Shown one piece after another: positions 22,249 to 31,524 of a stretch of DNA of 64,000 nt; positions within the stretch are counted from its first letter, which is position 1, and each line of letters opens with the position of its first letter. The notes under the pieces are model-generated. The model worked only from the letters and a program-made list of their open reading frames with translations. It had not been told where the DNA came from and made no database searches. This DNA comes from Nemertoderma westbladi (lineage: Eukaryota > Xenacoelomorpha > Nemertodermatida > Nemertodermatidae). The translations under genes and the position numbers were made by a program. The stretch lies in assembly GCA_032718475.1 (NCBI GenBank), contig JAUCBJ010008903.1, positions 1 to 64,000 of the forward strand. Reading direction: 5' to 3'.

Positions 22249-24009
22249 ATGGGAATGGCAACACTTATCGATGCGCTTAAGACCAGGATCCAGCTGCCAC
22301 CAGTTGAACCATTTAAATTCGACGGAAGCAGACTGGAAGAATACCTGCAATTCCGACGCATGTACAGCAATGAAATATTAACTAAAAATCTGACGCAGGC
22401 AGAGTGCCTAAAATATTTACAGGTTTACACAGTGGGCCCAGCGTACGATATCATGAGGCAGTATCAAGGTATCGAGGGTGGCTTCATGACTGCATGGCAG
22501 GGCCTAGACAGGGAATACGGACACCCTGCCAAGATTATCCGGCAGACCTTGAGGGGGATAACATCGGGTGGCCTACAGGATAACCCTGTCAGTATAAAGA
22601 CTTTTGCGAATAAGGTCGAGAAGGCGCTGATCGTGCTAAAGACCTTGGATGCGCCATACGATCTCAACGCATCGAATAACATCACCACAATAGCGCAGGC
22701 ACTGCCAATCTGGCTAAGAAACAAATGGACGAAGATCGCCTTCTCCACCCGGGAGAAGAAAGGTACGGAACCAGGCCTAGAGGAAATGTCGAACTTCCTC
22801 AATTACGAAGCGGAGTTGATTACAGACCCAGTCTACAGTGAGGATAGTTTGAGGAAGGCGCCGAAGACCAAATACAACAGGCCTAAACCCAAACATAATC
22901 CGGCAGATGCATTCCCGAGAGTGAGACAGTCGCTACCACATGCGGCCACGCAGGTGACTACAAGTCCACAGTTAGCTGGGAGTAGGGCCACACTGTGGCT
23001 CGGACAGAAACAAAATAACAACGCGAACAAATATAATCCCAACACACCCAGTAGTCTGAGTCCAAATAACCAAAACACTAAACTGGTAGATGTGAATCTA
23101 CGCGCAATACGAGAAGGGCTATACAGGGAGCGCTACAATCCAGGATACGAATGTCAATTGCATAGGAATGGAACCCATAAGACCATGAGTTGTAAGCATT
23201 GGCAAGCGTTGCCTAAACAAGATCGGGTAGCCTACACAGATACAAATGGACTATGTCAGCGATGTGTAGTAGAAGGACACAGATTCGGAGAGTGTAGAGA
23301 AACACCGACAGAACATGACGAGACTGGAGGCCAAACTATGGCTACGAGCACGACGGGAGCAAGGAGAAAGAGGAAAGTACTACTCGGGGTAGTACCAGTG
23401 AGGATAACAGGAAAGGGCGGCCGATCAGTCAAAACATTGATGCTGGTCGACAGTGGAGCAGCCTTCACGCTGGTGGAAAATTGTGTGGCCGAGGAGAAAG
23501 GGTTACAGACGAGGCCGAGTAGGATGGCAGTAACTACTCTCTCGAGCAAGGATGAGGTCCTGGAGCTGAGGACGGGAAGGTGCGAGATATCAGCAATAGC
23601 ACCAAGATGTGATTATGGGGCGACCATCGACCCCATACAGATAATAGAGTCGATTAATATAAGCGCCAGACGACCAACTAATATTGAGGTCGAGCAATAC
23701 CGGTACCTGGACGATATTGATTTCTCAATACCGAAAGTGGACGTCTCGAAGGTATCCATCATAGTCGGAATGGATTGTCCGATGGCCCACGAGAGGGTAC
23801 GGACTATATTCGGAGAGAATAAGCAGCGGGATCCGACGGCGATTCTCACGCCATACGGATGGACGCTTAGCGGCCCAATTAAAACCAAGATTCCATTCAG
23901 GGTGTCAGATACATCAGGGTGCATTCTATCAGGCACTGTTGAGGATGTAAATGAGAAACCAGAGAAGGGCGATGGGGAGGTCCCATGTGAGAAGCGGCCC
24001 GGGGAATGA
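22249..24009 (+). CDS. BEL-1 gag2-protease polyprotein segment, copy C
   Basis: One open frame has its first ATG at 22,249 (MGMATLIDALKT). The upstream frame opens on TTG at 22,234, so in the complete element it is probably part of a longer product. Residues 1-230 form a DUF1759-like Gag core (VEPFKFDGSRLEEYLQFRRM, RQTLRGITSGG). Zinc motifs CQLHRNGTHKTMSC and CQRCVVEGHRFGEC lie near residues 300-350. A retropepsin-like domain follows with VDSGAAFTLVE as active site, expected to act as a dimer and cleave the polyprotein. GMDCPMAHERV and PYGWTLSGPI are the usual downstream BEL protease-family blocks. All key residues are present. It could supply gag2 and protease in trans to copies lacking them. 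That is inference. Confidence 0.9.
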   Translation: MGMATLIDALKTRIQLPPVEPFKFDGSRLEEYLQFRRMYSNEILTKNLTQAECLKYLQVYTVGPAYDIMRQYQGIEGGFMTAWQGLDREYGHPAKIIRQTLRGITSGGLQDNPVSIKTFANKVEKALIVLKTLDAPYDLNASNNITTIAQALPIWLRNKWTKIAFSTREKKGTEPGLEEMSNFLNYEAELITDPVYSEDSLRKAPKTKYNRPKPKHNPADAFPRVRQSLPHAATQVTTSPQLAGSRATLWLGQKQNNNANKYNPNTPSSLSPNNQNTKLVDVNLRAIREGLYRERYNPGYECQLHRNGTHKTMSCKHWQALPKQDRVAYTDTNGLCQRCVVEGHRFGECRETPTEHDETGGQTMATSTTGARRKRKVLLGVVPVRITGKGGRSVKTLMLVDSGAAFTLVENCVAEEKGLQTRPSRMAVTTLSSKDEVLELRTGRCEISAIAPRCDYGATIDPIQIIESINISARRPTNIEVEQYRYLDDIDFSIPKVDVSKVSIIVGMDCPMAHERVRTIFGENKQRDPTAILTPYGWTLSGPIKTKIPFRVSDTSGCILSGTVEDVNEKPEKGDGEVPCEKRPGE

Positions 24010-24594
24010 TATCAGGAGTTGGGTATGGATCTGGAACCACACATAGTGGAGCATCGTGAAAGGATAGAGGATAGTTCCAGAGAAATACTGTCGGTAGATG
24101 AGTCAAGAGGGGAAGCTACAGCAATAGAGTGGGTGGAGGAGAATGGATTCGACGCGGAAGACTTAGAGATGATGGGATGGAACAAGGATGTTCCCGGCAA
24201 CTATCGGTATGAGGATGGAGAAGAGTGGATGTCACGATGTCCGGAGAAGTGTCCGGAGGAGACGCCGGTCCGGTTGAGAGGCATACCGAAAAGGGGAAGG
24301 TCAAATAAGAAGACAGGGTGGAAAGGGATAGGATTAGTATTATCCATTCTGTTTTATCTATTCAACCGATTTCTTTTCATTCTACCGCCAGGTGACCACA
24401 AGATGAAGGGTGGTATTTTGCTGCCAGGGGACCATGAGAAAATCAAGAAGGCGACCGAAAGACCCGATTTTAGGGTGGTGGAAGAGGGAGGATCAATTCC
24501 TAGAGAGTTGGAATTGGCAAGGAGAATGTGGTGGAGGATCAGAGGACCTACAAGGGGGCAGTGGGAGAGTGTCTGCTGGAAGAATCGCCCTTGA
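24010..24594 (+). pseudogene. BEL-1 post-protease linker joined to integrase tail, copy C
   Basis: Open from about 24,019. It has LEPHIVEHRERIEDSSREI, NGFDAEDLEMMGWNKD, a CPEKCPEETPVRL Cys block, a hydrophobic segment (LVLSILFYLFNRFLFI) and RPDFRVVEE, as in copy B. It then has diverged sequence equivalent to the integrase end (GAATTGGCAAGGAGAATGTG onward). Copies B and C change at nearly the same place, suggesting one shared ancestral deletion of RT to integrase. Confidence 0.65.
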
Positions 24595-24602
24595 AGTTTA
24601 GT

Positions 24603-24672
24603 CGTCCAATATGTTGAACTGGTGGGGGGGGGGGGGGGGGGGGGGGGGGTGGGAATGAGGGCGAGACGCCCT
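24603..24672 (+). promoter_or_regulatory. Conserved twin-hairpin region after integrase, copy C
   Basis: A GTCCAA...TTGAAC stem (one mismatch) is followed by a 26-base G run (24,624-24,649) and the perfect hairpin AGGGCGAGACGCCCT at 24,658-24,672. The same pair occurs at 51,919-51,965 and, on the minus strand, at 10,283-10,328. Confidence 0.6.
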
Positions 24673-24689
24673 TCCCACACAAATATAAA

Positions 24690-25270
24690 AAATAATAAAA
24701 TAATAAGAAAATAATAAAATAAGTAGTAGAAAGTTAGAAAGTAAAAGTAGTAGTTAGTTAGATAGTAGGTAGCACTAGTTACAAGTTAGTAAGAGTTAGT
24801 TAGAAGTAGGCAGAAGATAGGGAGTGTGGTATATTGACATACCACGAGAGTAGTAGCAGGGTACATAGTACCGGAGTAGTAGGGTACATAGTACTGAGAG
24901 AGTTAGATGTTGTGGGCACTGAAAGCGCCACGTAGAAAGAGAGTTAGTGTGGTATGTAGGTATACCATAGAACTAGTAGCAGAGGGGCTGTGGGCACCGA
25001 AAAAGCGCCACGTAGTAAGAGAGTAGAGGGTATGGTATGTAGGTATACAATAGAAGTAGTAGCAGATGGGTTGTGGGCACCGAAAGCGCCACGTAGTGAG
25101 AGAGTGAAGGGGGTGGTATGTAGGTATTAGGTATTTGCATTATGTAGGTAGTAGCAGTATTAGGGTATATAGTACCATAGAAGTTAGAAGTTGTGGGCAC
25201 CGAGAGCGCCGCGTAGTAAGAAAGTAAAGAGTATGTAGGCATAGCATAGTAATAGTAGGGTACTTAGTGG
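24690..25270 (+). repeat. BEL-1 3' minisatellite, copy C
   Basis: AGTTAG-rich sequence leads into units of about 65-95 bp containing GTTGTGGGCACCGAAAGCGC followed by CACGTAGTAAGAGAG and GGTATGTAGGTATAC. The reverse complement is at 9,770-10,010 and a related array lies at 33,401-33,660. Confidence 0.8.
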
Positions 25271-25339
25271 TAAGAAGTTCTTAAGGGTAAGAAGTAAGTA
25301 GCATGGTAGATAGGATGATAGCACAGACAGGGTAAGACT

Positions 25340-25615
25340 AAGCAAAATTGGCACTTTGGGAGTGGTAGAGAACACAGGACATTGTGGAGCAGTGGGGATG
25401 GGCCAGCTCATGGGCCTTGTCTGCCACAAGCCGATAGACTGGGGCAAGTTCCGGGGGGAGCACGGACTTGGCACAGGACATTGTGGAGCAGTGGCGAAGG
25501 GCCAGCTCATGAGGCTTGTCAGCCACAAGCCGATGGACTGGGGTAAGTTCCGGGAGGAGTATGAGGGAAGTATGGAGAGGAGGTGTTGGCGTGTGAGGAA
25601 GTGAGAGGAGTGCTC
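25340..25615 (+). pseudogene. BEL-1 ORF3 remnant with a tandem duplication, copy C
   Basis: It encodes VENTGHCGAVGMGQLMGLVC and a KPIDWGKFRGE stretch, then repeats the same ~115 bp (GHCGAVAKGQLM, KPMDWGKFREEY). This corresponds to residues 225-258 of ORF3 at 53,210-55,759. Nothing else of ORF3 is kept. It shows that ORF3 belonged to this copy as well. Confidence 0.8.
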
Positions 25616-25621
25616 GGTAGA

Positions 25622-25686
25622 TTCTCTATCTCTGGCAGTCAATAATTTCCATACTGCCATAAACTGTGACTGCCAGAGATAGAGAA
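25622..25686. repeat. Perfect 20-bp inverted repeat with 25-base loop
   Basis: The arms are 25,622-25,641 and 25,667-25,686 (TGACTGCCAGAGATAGAGAA). The right arm resembles the BEL-1 leader just before gag1 (compare the minus strand at about 20,478-20,500). It lies beside the 3' end of the RTE-like LINE. Confidence 0.85.
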
Positions 25687-28600
25687 GGAACTACTAGGAT
25701 CGGCATGCTGCATTGCAGCTGCATTTTTAAGAATGCTGTGCCGGCTTGTCAACAAAATTGCACCGCCACAACTCCCTATCACCCATGACATTTGCTAGAT
25801 CATCCGCATCTTTAAGGCCAGTGTCCTTTAAGATGCGTCTCAAGAAAGTCATGGGCTGTCCACCATGCTTATTCACTCCATGAGGCTGCCAAAGTACAAG
25901 ATTATGCACTGGCTGGTCCTCACGGCGAAAGCAATGTCCTGCAAAGCAGAGGCGATTTTGTTCTAGTGTCAAGCTTGGGGGAACCAATGAGACACCTCCA
26001 ATGTTATATAGTGTCTGGTTGGAGATGTGTGCATTGTACTTGACACAATGAACCCGGCGTAGCATTCTTGTGAATGTGCCATCCAGAGATTTGGTGTCCT
26101 CAGCAGTTAGAGCCCAGCATGGACTCCCGTAGAGGAGTACTGGAACTACTGCTGCTCTAAATAATCGGACCTTAAGTTTCCGATTAATTCTCGGTGACTT
26201 CCAAATCCTGGAAAGCCTATTCAAGGCTGCCCATGCCTTTCCCTTACGTATTCGAAGGTCCTCACCTGACTTCCGGATCCATGATCCCAGGTAACAGAAG
26301 TCGTCCACATGCTCAAGCATACCATCCTTTGAGCTTATGCTCATCCGATCAGAGACTTGCTGAGGACTTTCAAAGTTAACGGTCAGAATTTTGGTCTTTC
26401 TGGAGTTAATAAAAAGACCAACACTAGAAGCAGCATGTTCTAATGAGCTGAGGAGCCGTTGGGCTCCCTCTAATGATTCTGAGAGTACTCCTAAGTCATC
26501 AGCAAAGTCTAGATCAGTTAGGTACTTGGCAGGATTTCCTCGACTTCTGGAGCCAGTAGGTGGAGTTATCATCACCCCATCATCATTATGATGATCTAAG
26601 GACATGCGTAGAACATAGTCAACCACAATAATGAACAAGAATGGTGCAAGTGTGTCTCCTTGGAGGACGCCCCATAACACTTCAAATGGTTCTGTGTCAC
26701 CGTCAACAGTAGACACAAATGTTGTCGAACCATCGTATACTGATCTGATTGCTGCAATAATTTCATCAGGAATCCCATATAATGAAAGTATGCTGAACAT
26801 ACGTGAGCGAGAGACTGAATCAAAGGCCTTGAAGAAGTCAACAAAGATAACAGCCAGATGCCTGTCTTTCTTTTTTGATAATTCTTCAATTATCCTTCTA
26901 AGTGCCAAAATGGGCTCCATGGTCCCACGACCTTTACGGAACCCATTCTGATTTCCACGGAGCAGTCTCTCAATGGGATCCCTGATGCGATTTAATAGAA
27001 TCCTATTGTATAGCTTTGCAGCAATCGAGATCAATGAGATTCCCCGAAAAGAACCATAGAGTGTTAGGTTGCCCTTCTTGGGAACTGGCACCAACTTATT
27101 TGTTTTCATTTCTTGTGGGACTCTTGTTGTTCGGTACATGTCTACTATGATGGGATAGATGAGCTTTAAACACTCAGGTATTTTAAAGACCTCAGGGGGA
27201 ACACCATCTACTCCACTGGCACGATTGGTCTTAATGCTCTTTGCAGCAGCCTTCACTTCTGCAAAGGAGATATCGCCAATGGGAATATCTGGGAGTACAG
27301 ACTCAGACACTTTTACTTCTATAAAGTTATCAGGCAATACCCTGTCATTATTGAGGAGCTTTTCAAAGTGGGCTTTCCAACCATTGAGGCGATCGGCTGG
27401 TGATTCAGCCTTAACCTTGGTGGTTGGTTGGCTTTTCCGCCCAGTAAGCAGATTGATTGATTTCCATGCCTGGGATGATTGCCTGCTGTCGTCAGCATCA
27501 TTGATGGCATCAACCTGTTGGTTTATTAGCTCCTGTAGATTAACAGAGTACTGCCTGTTCAGGGACCTAGATGCAGCCTTAACTGCATTCTTGGCCGCTG
27601 TAGTCTGTTTGAGTCGGGACTCTTTCTGCGCCTTATGAAGGTCATTTCGGCACTTCTGAATTTTGTTGTCAGTCCAGGGGGCCCTTTTCCTGTTTCGAGG
27701 GTATACAGGAACTGTTTCTGCAGCTGCTAACTTAACTGCTTCTGTAAAGGCAGTATAGCCCTCACAGTGATCTGCCGCCTCAGAGGCAAGAGCCTCATAC
27801 CTGTTGCTCAGCTGTAGTGTGAAGCTGGATCTCACACTTGGCTGTTGCAACAGAGAGGACCAGTCATGCCGCGGCAAGGCAGATTTCGTTGTTCTGCTAG
27901 CACGCAGACTAAGTCTTACCTTGGCCACAATAAGGCGGTGATCACTGGAGAAGGGTCGAAGTGTAAATGCATTACAGTCTTGTATAGAGCTCCTGTATTT
28001 CCTACGAAACAGAATATGGTCTATCTGGGACTTGTGACCACTGGGTCCACTATGAGTCCATAGCTTTCCAGTTCGCTTCTTGAACTGGGTTCCAGCCGAA
28101 AACAATCCATTTCCAGAGATAAAATCCTGAAGATGGACAGAATTTCGGTTAACACTATTGCTATAGACCCAGGGCGATGTAGGTGATTGATGCAGACTTG
28201 CATTAAAGTCTCCCAGGAATGTTAAGAATGCATGCTGATCCACTCCATCAGTAGCTGCTTGTAGATTGTGGTAGAAATTTTCCACCTCCTCTACAGGGGC
28301 AACACTAGTTGGAGAGTAGCACACAATCAGAACCACCTTAGGAAACTTCTTAGCCAGTCTTCCAGAACATGAGAAGTGGCAACGGATGATGCGGTTAGAG
28401 ATTTGGTCTATTTTGTCCAATGCTGCATGTGCAGTTGGATTCATCAATAGACCAATTCCACCATTGCCACTATCATCTGCTGACGCGAGGGCGAGTCGCC
28501 AACCGCCCCCCATGTCCTTAATCAGAACCTCATCAGTCTGTCCAGTCTGCATTCGGTGCTCTTGAACACCCACTGCGCTAAGAGAAAGCTTATCTGCCAA

Positions 28601-29441
28601 GGCAGTCAGCTCACCTTGTCGCATTGGGGACCCGAGTGTTAGGGTGTTTACTGAGGCTAGTCTAGTGACTTGCCTCAGATTCACCAATGGCTTTGTTGGT
28701 CGGGGTGGAACATGAGAGTAGCCTCCAACTCCAGAATCCCTCTCCCCATCACAATCTGGCCTCCCTGGTGACCCAGGGTTTGGGCCAGAAAGGTCATCAG
28801 GAAAGGGACTCAAAGAATTGTTGGCTGCTCTCTCTCCAGTAGGGGGTGAGACAGGCAGCCGGTCAGGAGTTAACTGACGCCTGTGAGGCCGATTGTGTCC
28901 GGTAATTCCACTGGCCTCTAGTGGCCGGACCTCCGCATTGCTAATGTAATCCATAGTGGGGGTTGGGGGGTGCTTTTTTGCCGAGTCAGCTCTCGGGGCA
29001 AATACCGCACCCTGGTTTGCCATTCCACAGGGTGGGTGTCGCAATGGAGTCAGATATGAGGCCCATCATCCATATCTACTCTGGCGCACATGACCCACCA
29101 TTGGCTGTTGCAGCTCATCTGCTGGGTCATGCCCTGTACCCTTGCTGCCAGGTGCAAGTCGCAGTGAAGTGCTCTCAGAGTGGACATGAGAACACTCTAC
29201 TCCTGACCAGCCATTGGTAGATCACCATCTGCCTGGTCAGGCCATATACCCCTGCAGCCAAGTATATGGGTCCTTAATCCAGGACCAAGGGCGTCCTTAT
29301 CCCAGAACGAAGGGGGTCCTAGTTACAGGACCAGATTTGCCCTAGTAAGAGGGTCTATGCAGCTACAGGTGGCACCTCCTTTATGCTGCATGGAGGTGGC
29401 AAGTTTTCTTGATCAATGACCTAGAATACCTGACCTGACCT
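25687..29441 (-). mobile_element. RTE-like LINE, apparently full length
   Basis: The 5' end is marked by AGGTCAGGTCAGGT-type repeats on the element strand at 29,441, the same end seen in the damaged copy at 9,753. The 3' end lies shortly after the stop (25,727), within about 40 bp. It sits in a BEL-1 leader. The left flank at 25,661-25,686 and the right flank (29,442 onward, GGAGACAGAACAGAAGGAAA then gag1 ATG) both match leader sequence. No exact target duplication was found by eye. Confidence 0.8.
25727..29023 (-). CDS. RTE-like LINE ORF: APE endonuclease plus reverse transcriptase
   Basis: The first ATG is at 29,021-29,023 (MANQGAVFAPRADSA), giving about 1,098 codons without a break. The frame extends further upstream. 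After a Pro-rich N-terminus comes an APE-type endonuclease (SVNTLTLGSPMRQGE, VGVQEHRM, LGDFNAS, QIDHIL, SSDHRL). The RT has FRGISLISIAAKLYNRIL, NQNGFRKGRG, VIFVDFFKAFDSV (catalytic Asp), GVLQGDTLAPFLF and LDFADDLGVL (FADD box), then a C-terminal domain. It nicks target DNA and copies its RNA there. All catalytic motifs are present and no stop intervenes, so this copy may be recently active. Clade assignment to RTE or a close relative is by motif memory. Confidence 0.9.
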   Translation of the reverse strand: MANQGAVFAPRADSAKKHPPTPTMDYISNAEVRPLEASGITGHNRPHRRQLTPDRLPVSPPTGERAANNSLSPFPDDLSGPNPGSPGRPDCDGERDSGVGGYSHVPPRPTKPLVNLRQVTRLASVNTLTLGSPMRQGELTALADKLSLSAVGVQEHRMQTGQTDEVLIKDMGGGWRLALASADDSGNGGIGLLMNPTAHAALDKIDQISNRIIRCHFSCSGRLAKKFPKVVLIVCYSPTSVAPVEEVENFYHNLQAATDGVDQHAFLTFLGDFNASLHQSPTSPWVYSNSVNRNSVHLQDFISGNGLFSAGTQFKKRTGKLWTHSGPSGHKSQIDHILFRRKYRSSIQDCNAFTLRPFSSDHRLIVAKVRLSLRASRTTKSALPRHDWSSLLQQPSVRSSFTLQLSNRYEALASEAADHCEGYTAFTEAVKLAAAETVPVYPRNRKRAPWTDNKIQKCRNDLHKAQKESRLKQTTAAKNAVKAASRSLNRQYSVNLQELINQQVDAINDADDSRQSSQAWKSINLLTGRKSQPTTKVKAESPADRLNGWKAHFEKLLNNDRVLPDNFIEVKVSESVLPDIPIGDISFAEVKAAAKSIKTNRASGVDGVPPEVFKIPECLKLIYPIIVDMYRTTRVPQEMKTNKLVPVPKKGNLTLYGSFRGISLISIAAKLYNRILLNRIRDPIERLLRGNQNGFRKGRGTMEPILALRRIIEELSKKKDRHLAVIFVDFFKAFDSVSRSRMFSILSLYGIPDEIIAAIRSVYDGSTTFVSTVDGDTEPFEVLWGVLQGDTLAPFLFIIVVDYVLRMSLDHHNDDGVMITPPTGSRSRGNPAKYLTDLDFADDLGVLSESLEGAQRLLSSLEHAASSVGLFINSRKTKILTVNFESPQQVSDRMSISSKDGMLEHVDDFCYLGSWIRKSGEDLRIRKGKAWAALNRLSRIWKSPRINRKLKVRLFRAAVVPVLLYGSPCWALTAEDTKSLDGTFTRMLRRVHCVKYNAHISNQTLYNIGGVSLVPPSLTLEQNRLCFAGHCFRREDQPVHNLVLWQPHGVNKHGGQPMTFLRRILKDTGLKDADDLANVMGDRELWRCNFVDKPAQHS

Positions 29442-29467
29442 GGAGACAGAACAGAAGGAAAGGAAAG

Positions 29468-30067
29468 ATGAGTGACGGAGAGCCCGATTATCTGAGGGAG
29501 AGAGGACGCCGCCGCGGACCCCAGACGATACCAACAAAATGATCCGTGAGGCCGAGACGAGACGGTATCAGCCAGTGACGCAGGATTCGCCGATGAAGGA
29601 CGATCCGGTAGCCCAAGTGGAGGGCATCCGTCAACCATGAGGGAGAGACGAGTCGACGCATGACGTCGGTCAGAGTACCGAAGTCGCCGGCCAGCCACAG
29701 GCCGAGGGCGATGGATGGCCCACCAGAACGGCGACAGTGGGGCCACCGGTACTACGCCGAACGAGGAGAGGAGGAGGAGTCGGCGAAGAGGACATCGGGA
29801 CGAGTGATCGGCTACGACGGGCCAACAATGCCACCAAGAAGTTACTGAGGGAGGCCAGAGAGGGAGGAAAGGTAGACCAGCCTAAGTTAAAACAAAGGCT
29901 AGGTGAGTCAAACAAACATTTCCTATACTTAGTCCGTTTTGGACAGGGAGAACTGGCGAGTGAGAGAGCGAAGGGGGTCGCCACCGAACTGTTTGAACTG
30001 TGGTGATCCGGGGTTATGGAGTCTGAAGTAGTGTATGTAGGGCCTTACTTAGTGTATGCTAGGGGAT
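29468..30067 (+). pseudogene. BEL-1 gag1 N-terminal fragment
   Basis: The MSDGEPDYLRERGRRRGPQT start and the later block ...GPYLVYARG are recognisable against gag1 at 45,883. Frames shift more than once (a stop follows ARGG at about 30,067). It has the EL.GQGELASERAKGVATELFE-like region at about 29,945-30,000. Confidence 0.65.
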
Positions 30068-30091
30068 AAAATTGCTTGTGACAATTTATTT

Positions 30092-30450
30092 CTTGCGTTT
30101 TAGAGGTTTATGGCAGTTCTGAATTCAATGGAAAATATAATTATCGAACTAGACATCTCAAACTTGTATTTTTCGGATGTGGGTGCAAAATGTGGTTCTA
30201 GCACCAAATTTTGAAAACCATCAAATATATCAATTGATTGTGTCACCTTGTTTCTTGCGTTATACGGGTTTGTGATGGTTCTGAATTCAATGGAATCAGT
30301 AAAAATTTCATAAGAGTTCTCAAACTTGTATTTTTCGCCGGTGGGTGAAAATTGTTGTGCCTGCACCAAATTTTGGAAAATATGCAAATTGATAAGTAGA
30401 TAGTATCACCTTGTTTCTTGCGTTATACGGGTTTATGAGGGTCCTGATAC
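30092..30450. repeat. ~157-bp tandem repeat, two and a half copies
   Basis: Units begin TTTCTTGCGTTATACGGGTT and contain CTCAAACTTGTATTTTTCG and GCACCAAATTTTG. This is foreign to BEL-1 and interrupts gag1. Confidence 0.8.
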
Positions 30451-30956
30451 AACCCGGTCCCGGTATGAGGGTCTTTGTACAACATTTTATAGCCCGGTAC
30501 TAATAGGGTTAAATACACAAAATAATTCAAATAATGATTCTAATTTAAATGTACAAAGTAATCTGAATAATAATCCCAATACCCAACAAAATAATTTAAA
30601 TAATTTAGATAATAATATTGTTGGTAACGGTGCTATTTATAAAAACGTAGGAGACATAGTTGGTCCGGCCAGCGAGAGCCTGCAAGGCCACGTAGTTAGT
30701 TCGCAGGGATTAGCGGGGGTGAGTCACCCCGATGGGAGCCTGCAAGGCCACGTAGTTACGCAGGGAGTAGCGGAGGTGAGCCACCCTGATGGGAGCCTGC
30801 AAGGCCACGTAGTTAGGCAGGGAGTAGCGGGGGTGAATCAACCCGACGGGAGCCTACATGGCCACGCAGTGGTACACGGAGAGGCGGGGGTGAGTAGACC
30901 CAGCCGCAGTAGAGACAATGCGTCGACTAGATAGAAGTGAAGTAGGAGGTAGTGAA

Positions 30957-31524
30957 TGTGACGGGATCCGAGAGGATCCCGGTTTATCCGGTGTCGTTTA
31001 TGTACGCGTCAGGCCGCACCGTGTGGTTGGAAAAGAGTTTGTGTTGTTCTAGTGTTGTTGTTAATGATATAAGATATATATGTGGTACAATGTACAGATG
31101 TAGGTACAATAGCAGATAGCGGTAATACACGTTAATAGACCGGTAATATGGGTGACGGCGGCGACGGTCTTAATTGTCACCGTACTGCTGTGACTGCACT
31201 GAGATAACTGAATGAATGATACACAACTGGTAGTATATATTGCACGGTTGGCCATATTGCTCTACCCAGTCGATGCTCCCCCCCTATTGGCTAATAACCC
31301 TGTTGGCGCCCTCTGCCTCCCCTGGAGGGCTTCCCTTTGCCCCTGTTGCTCTCTCTCTCTCTCAGGGGTATAACCCCTGACCCCTCATTGTGTCTGTGTG
31401 TGCTTTCTCCTTCCCACTTTGTTGGGGTGACACGAGGTTGATATTGGTAATCAACCTCGTGTTCCCAATATTGCTTAACGGCTCACTTTATGGGGCTTGG
31501 TTAGCGGAATTGGATAAGCTAACA
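30957..31524 (-). repeat. BEL-1 3' LTR, copy D
   Basis: On the minus strand it runs from TGTTAGCTTATCCAATTCCG to GATCCCGTCACA, with canonical TG...CA ends, about 568 bp. It is related to the LTRs at 45,231 and 56,472 but clearly diverged. It has a 13-bp perfect hairpin (CACGAGGTTGAT and its complement) at 31,432-31,463. It is preceded in element orientation by GGGGGGGAG, the polypurine tract. Confidence 0.9.

Larger units (their letters stand above)
20557..25621 (+). mobile_element. BEL-1 copy C, plus strand, lacking RT-integrase
   Basis: Order: C-terminal part of gag1 with internal duplications, gag2-protease (intact frame), post-protease linker, an integrase-tail remnant (about 24,510-24,594), hairpins, minisatellite, then an ORF3 remnant. 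It starts inside gag1 at a head-to-head join with copy B and ends at a 20-bp inverted repeat next to the RTE-like LINE. No LTR is seen. Confidence 0.85.
29442..30956 (+). mobile_element. BEL-1 fragment E: leader and gag1 pieces
   Basis: It contains the gag1 start (ATG at 29,468), a break at about 30,067 into a short satellite (30,092-30,450), then Asn-rich and DGSLQGHVV-repeat parts of gag1 (30,509-30,956) almost identical to 20,810-21,230. The LTR of copy D follows at 30,957 in the opposite orientation. Confidence 0.75.
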
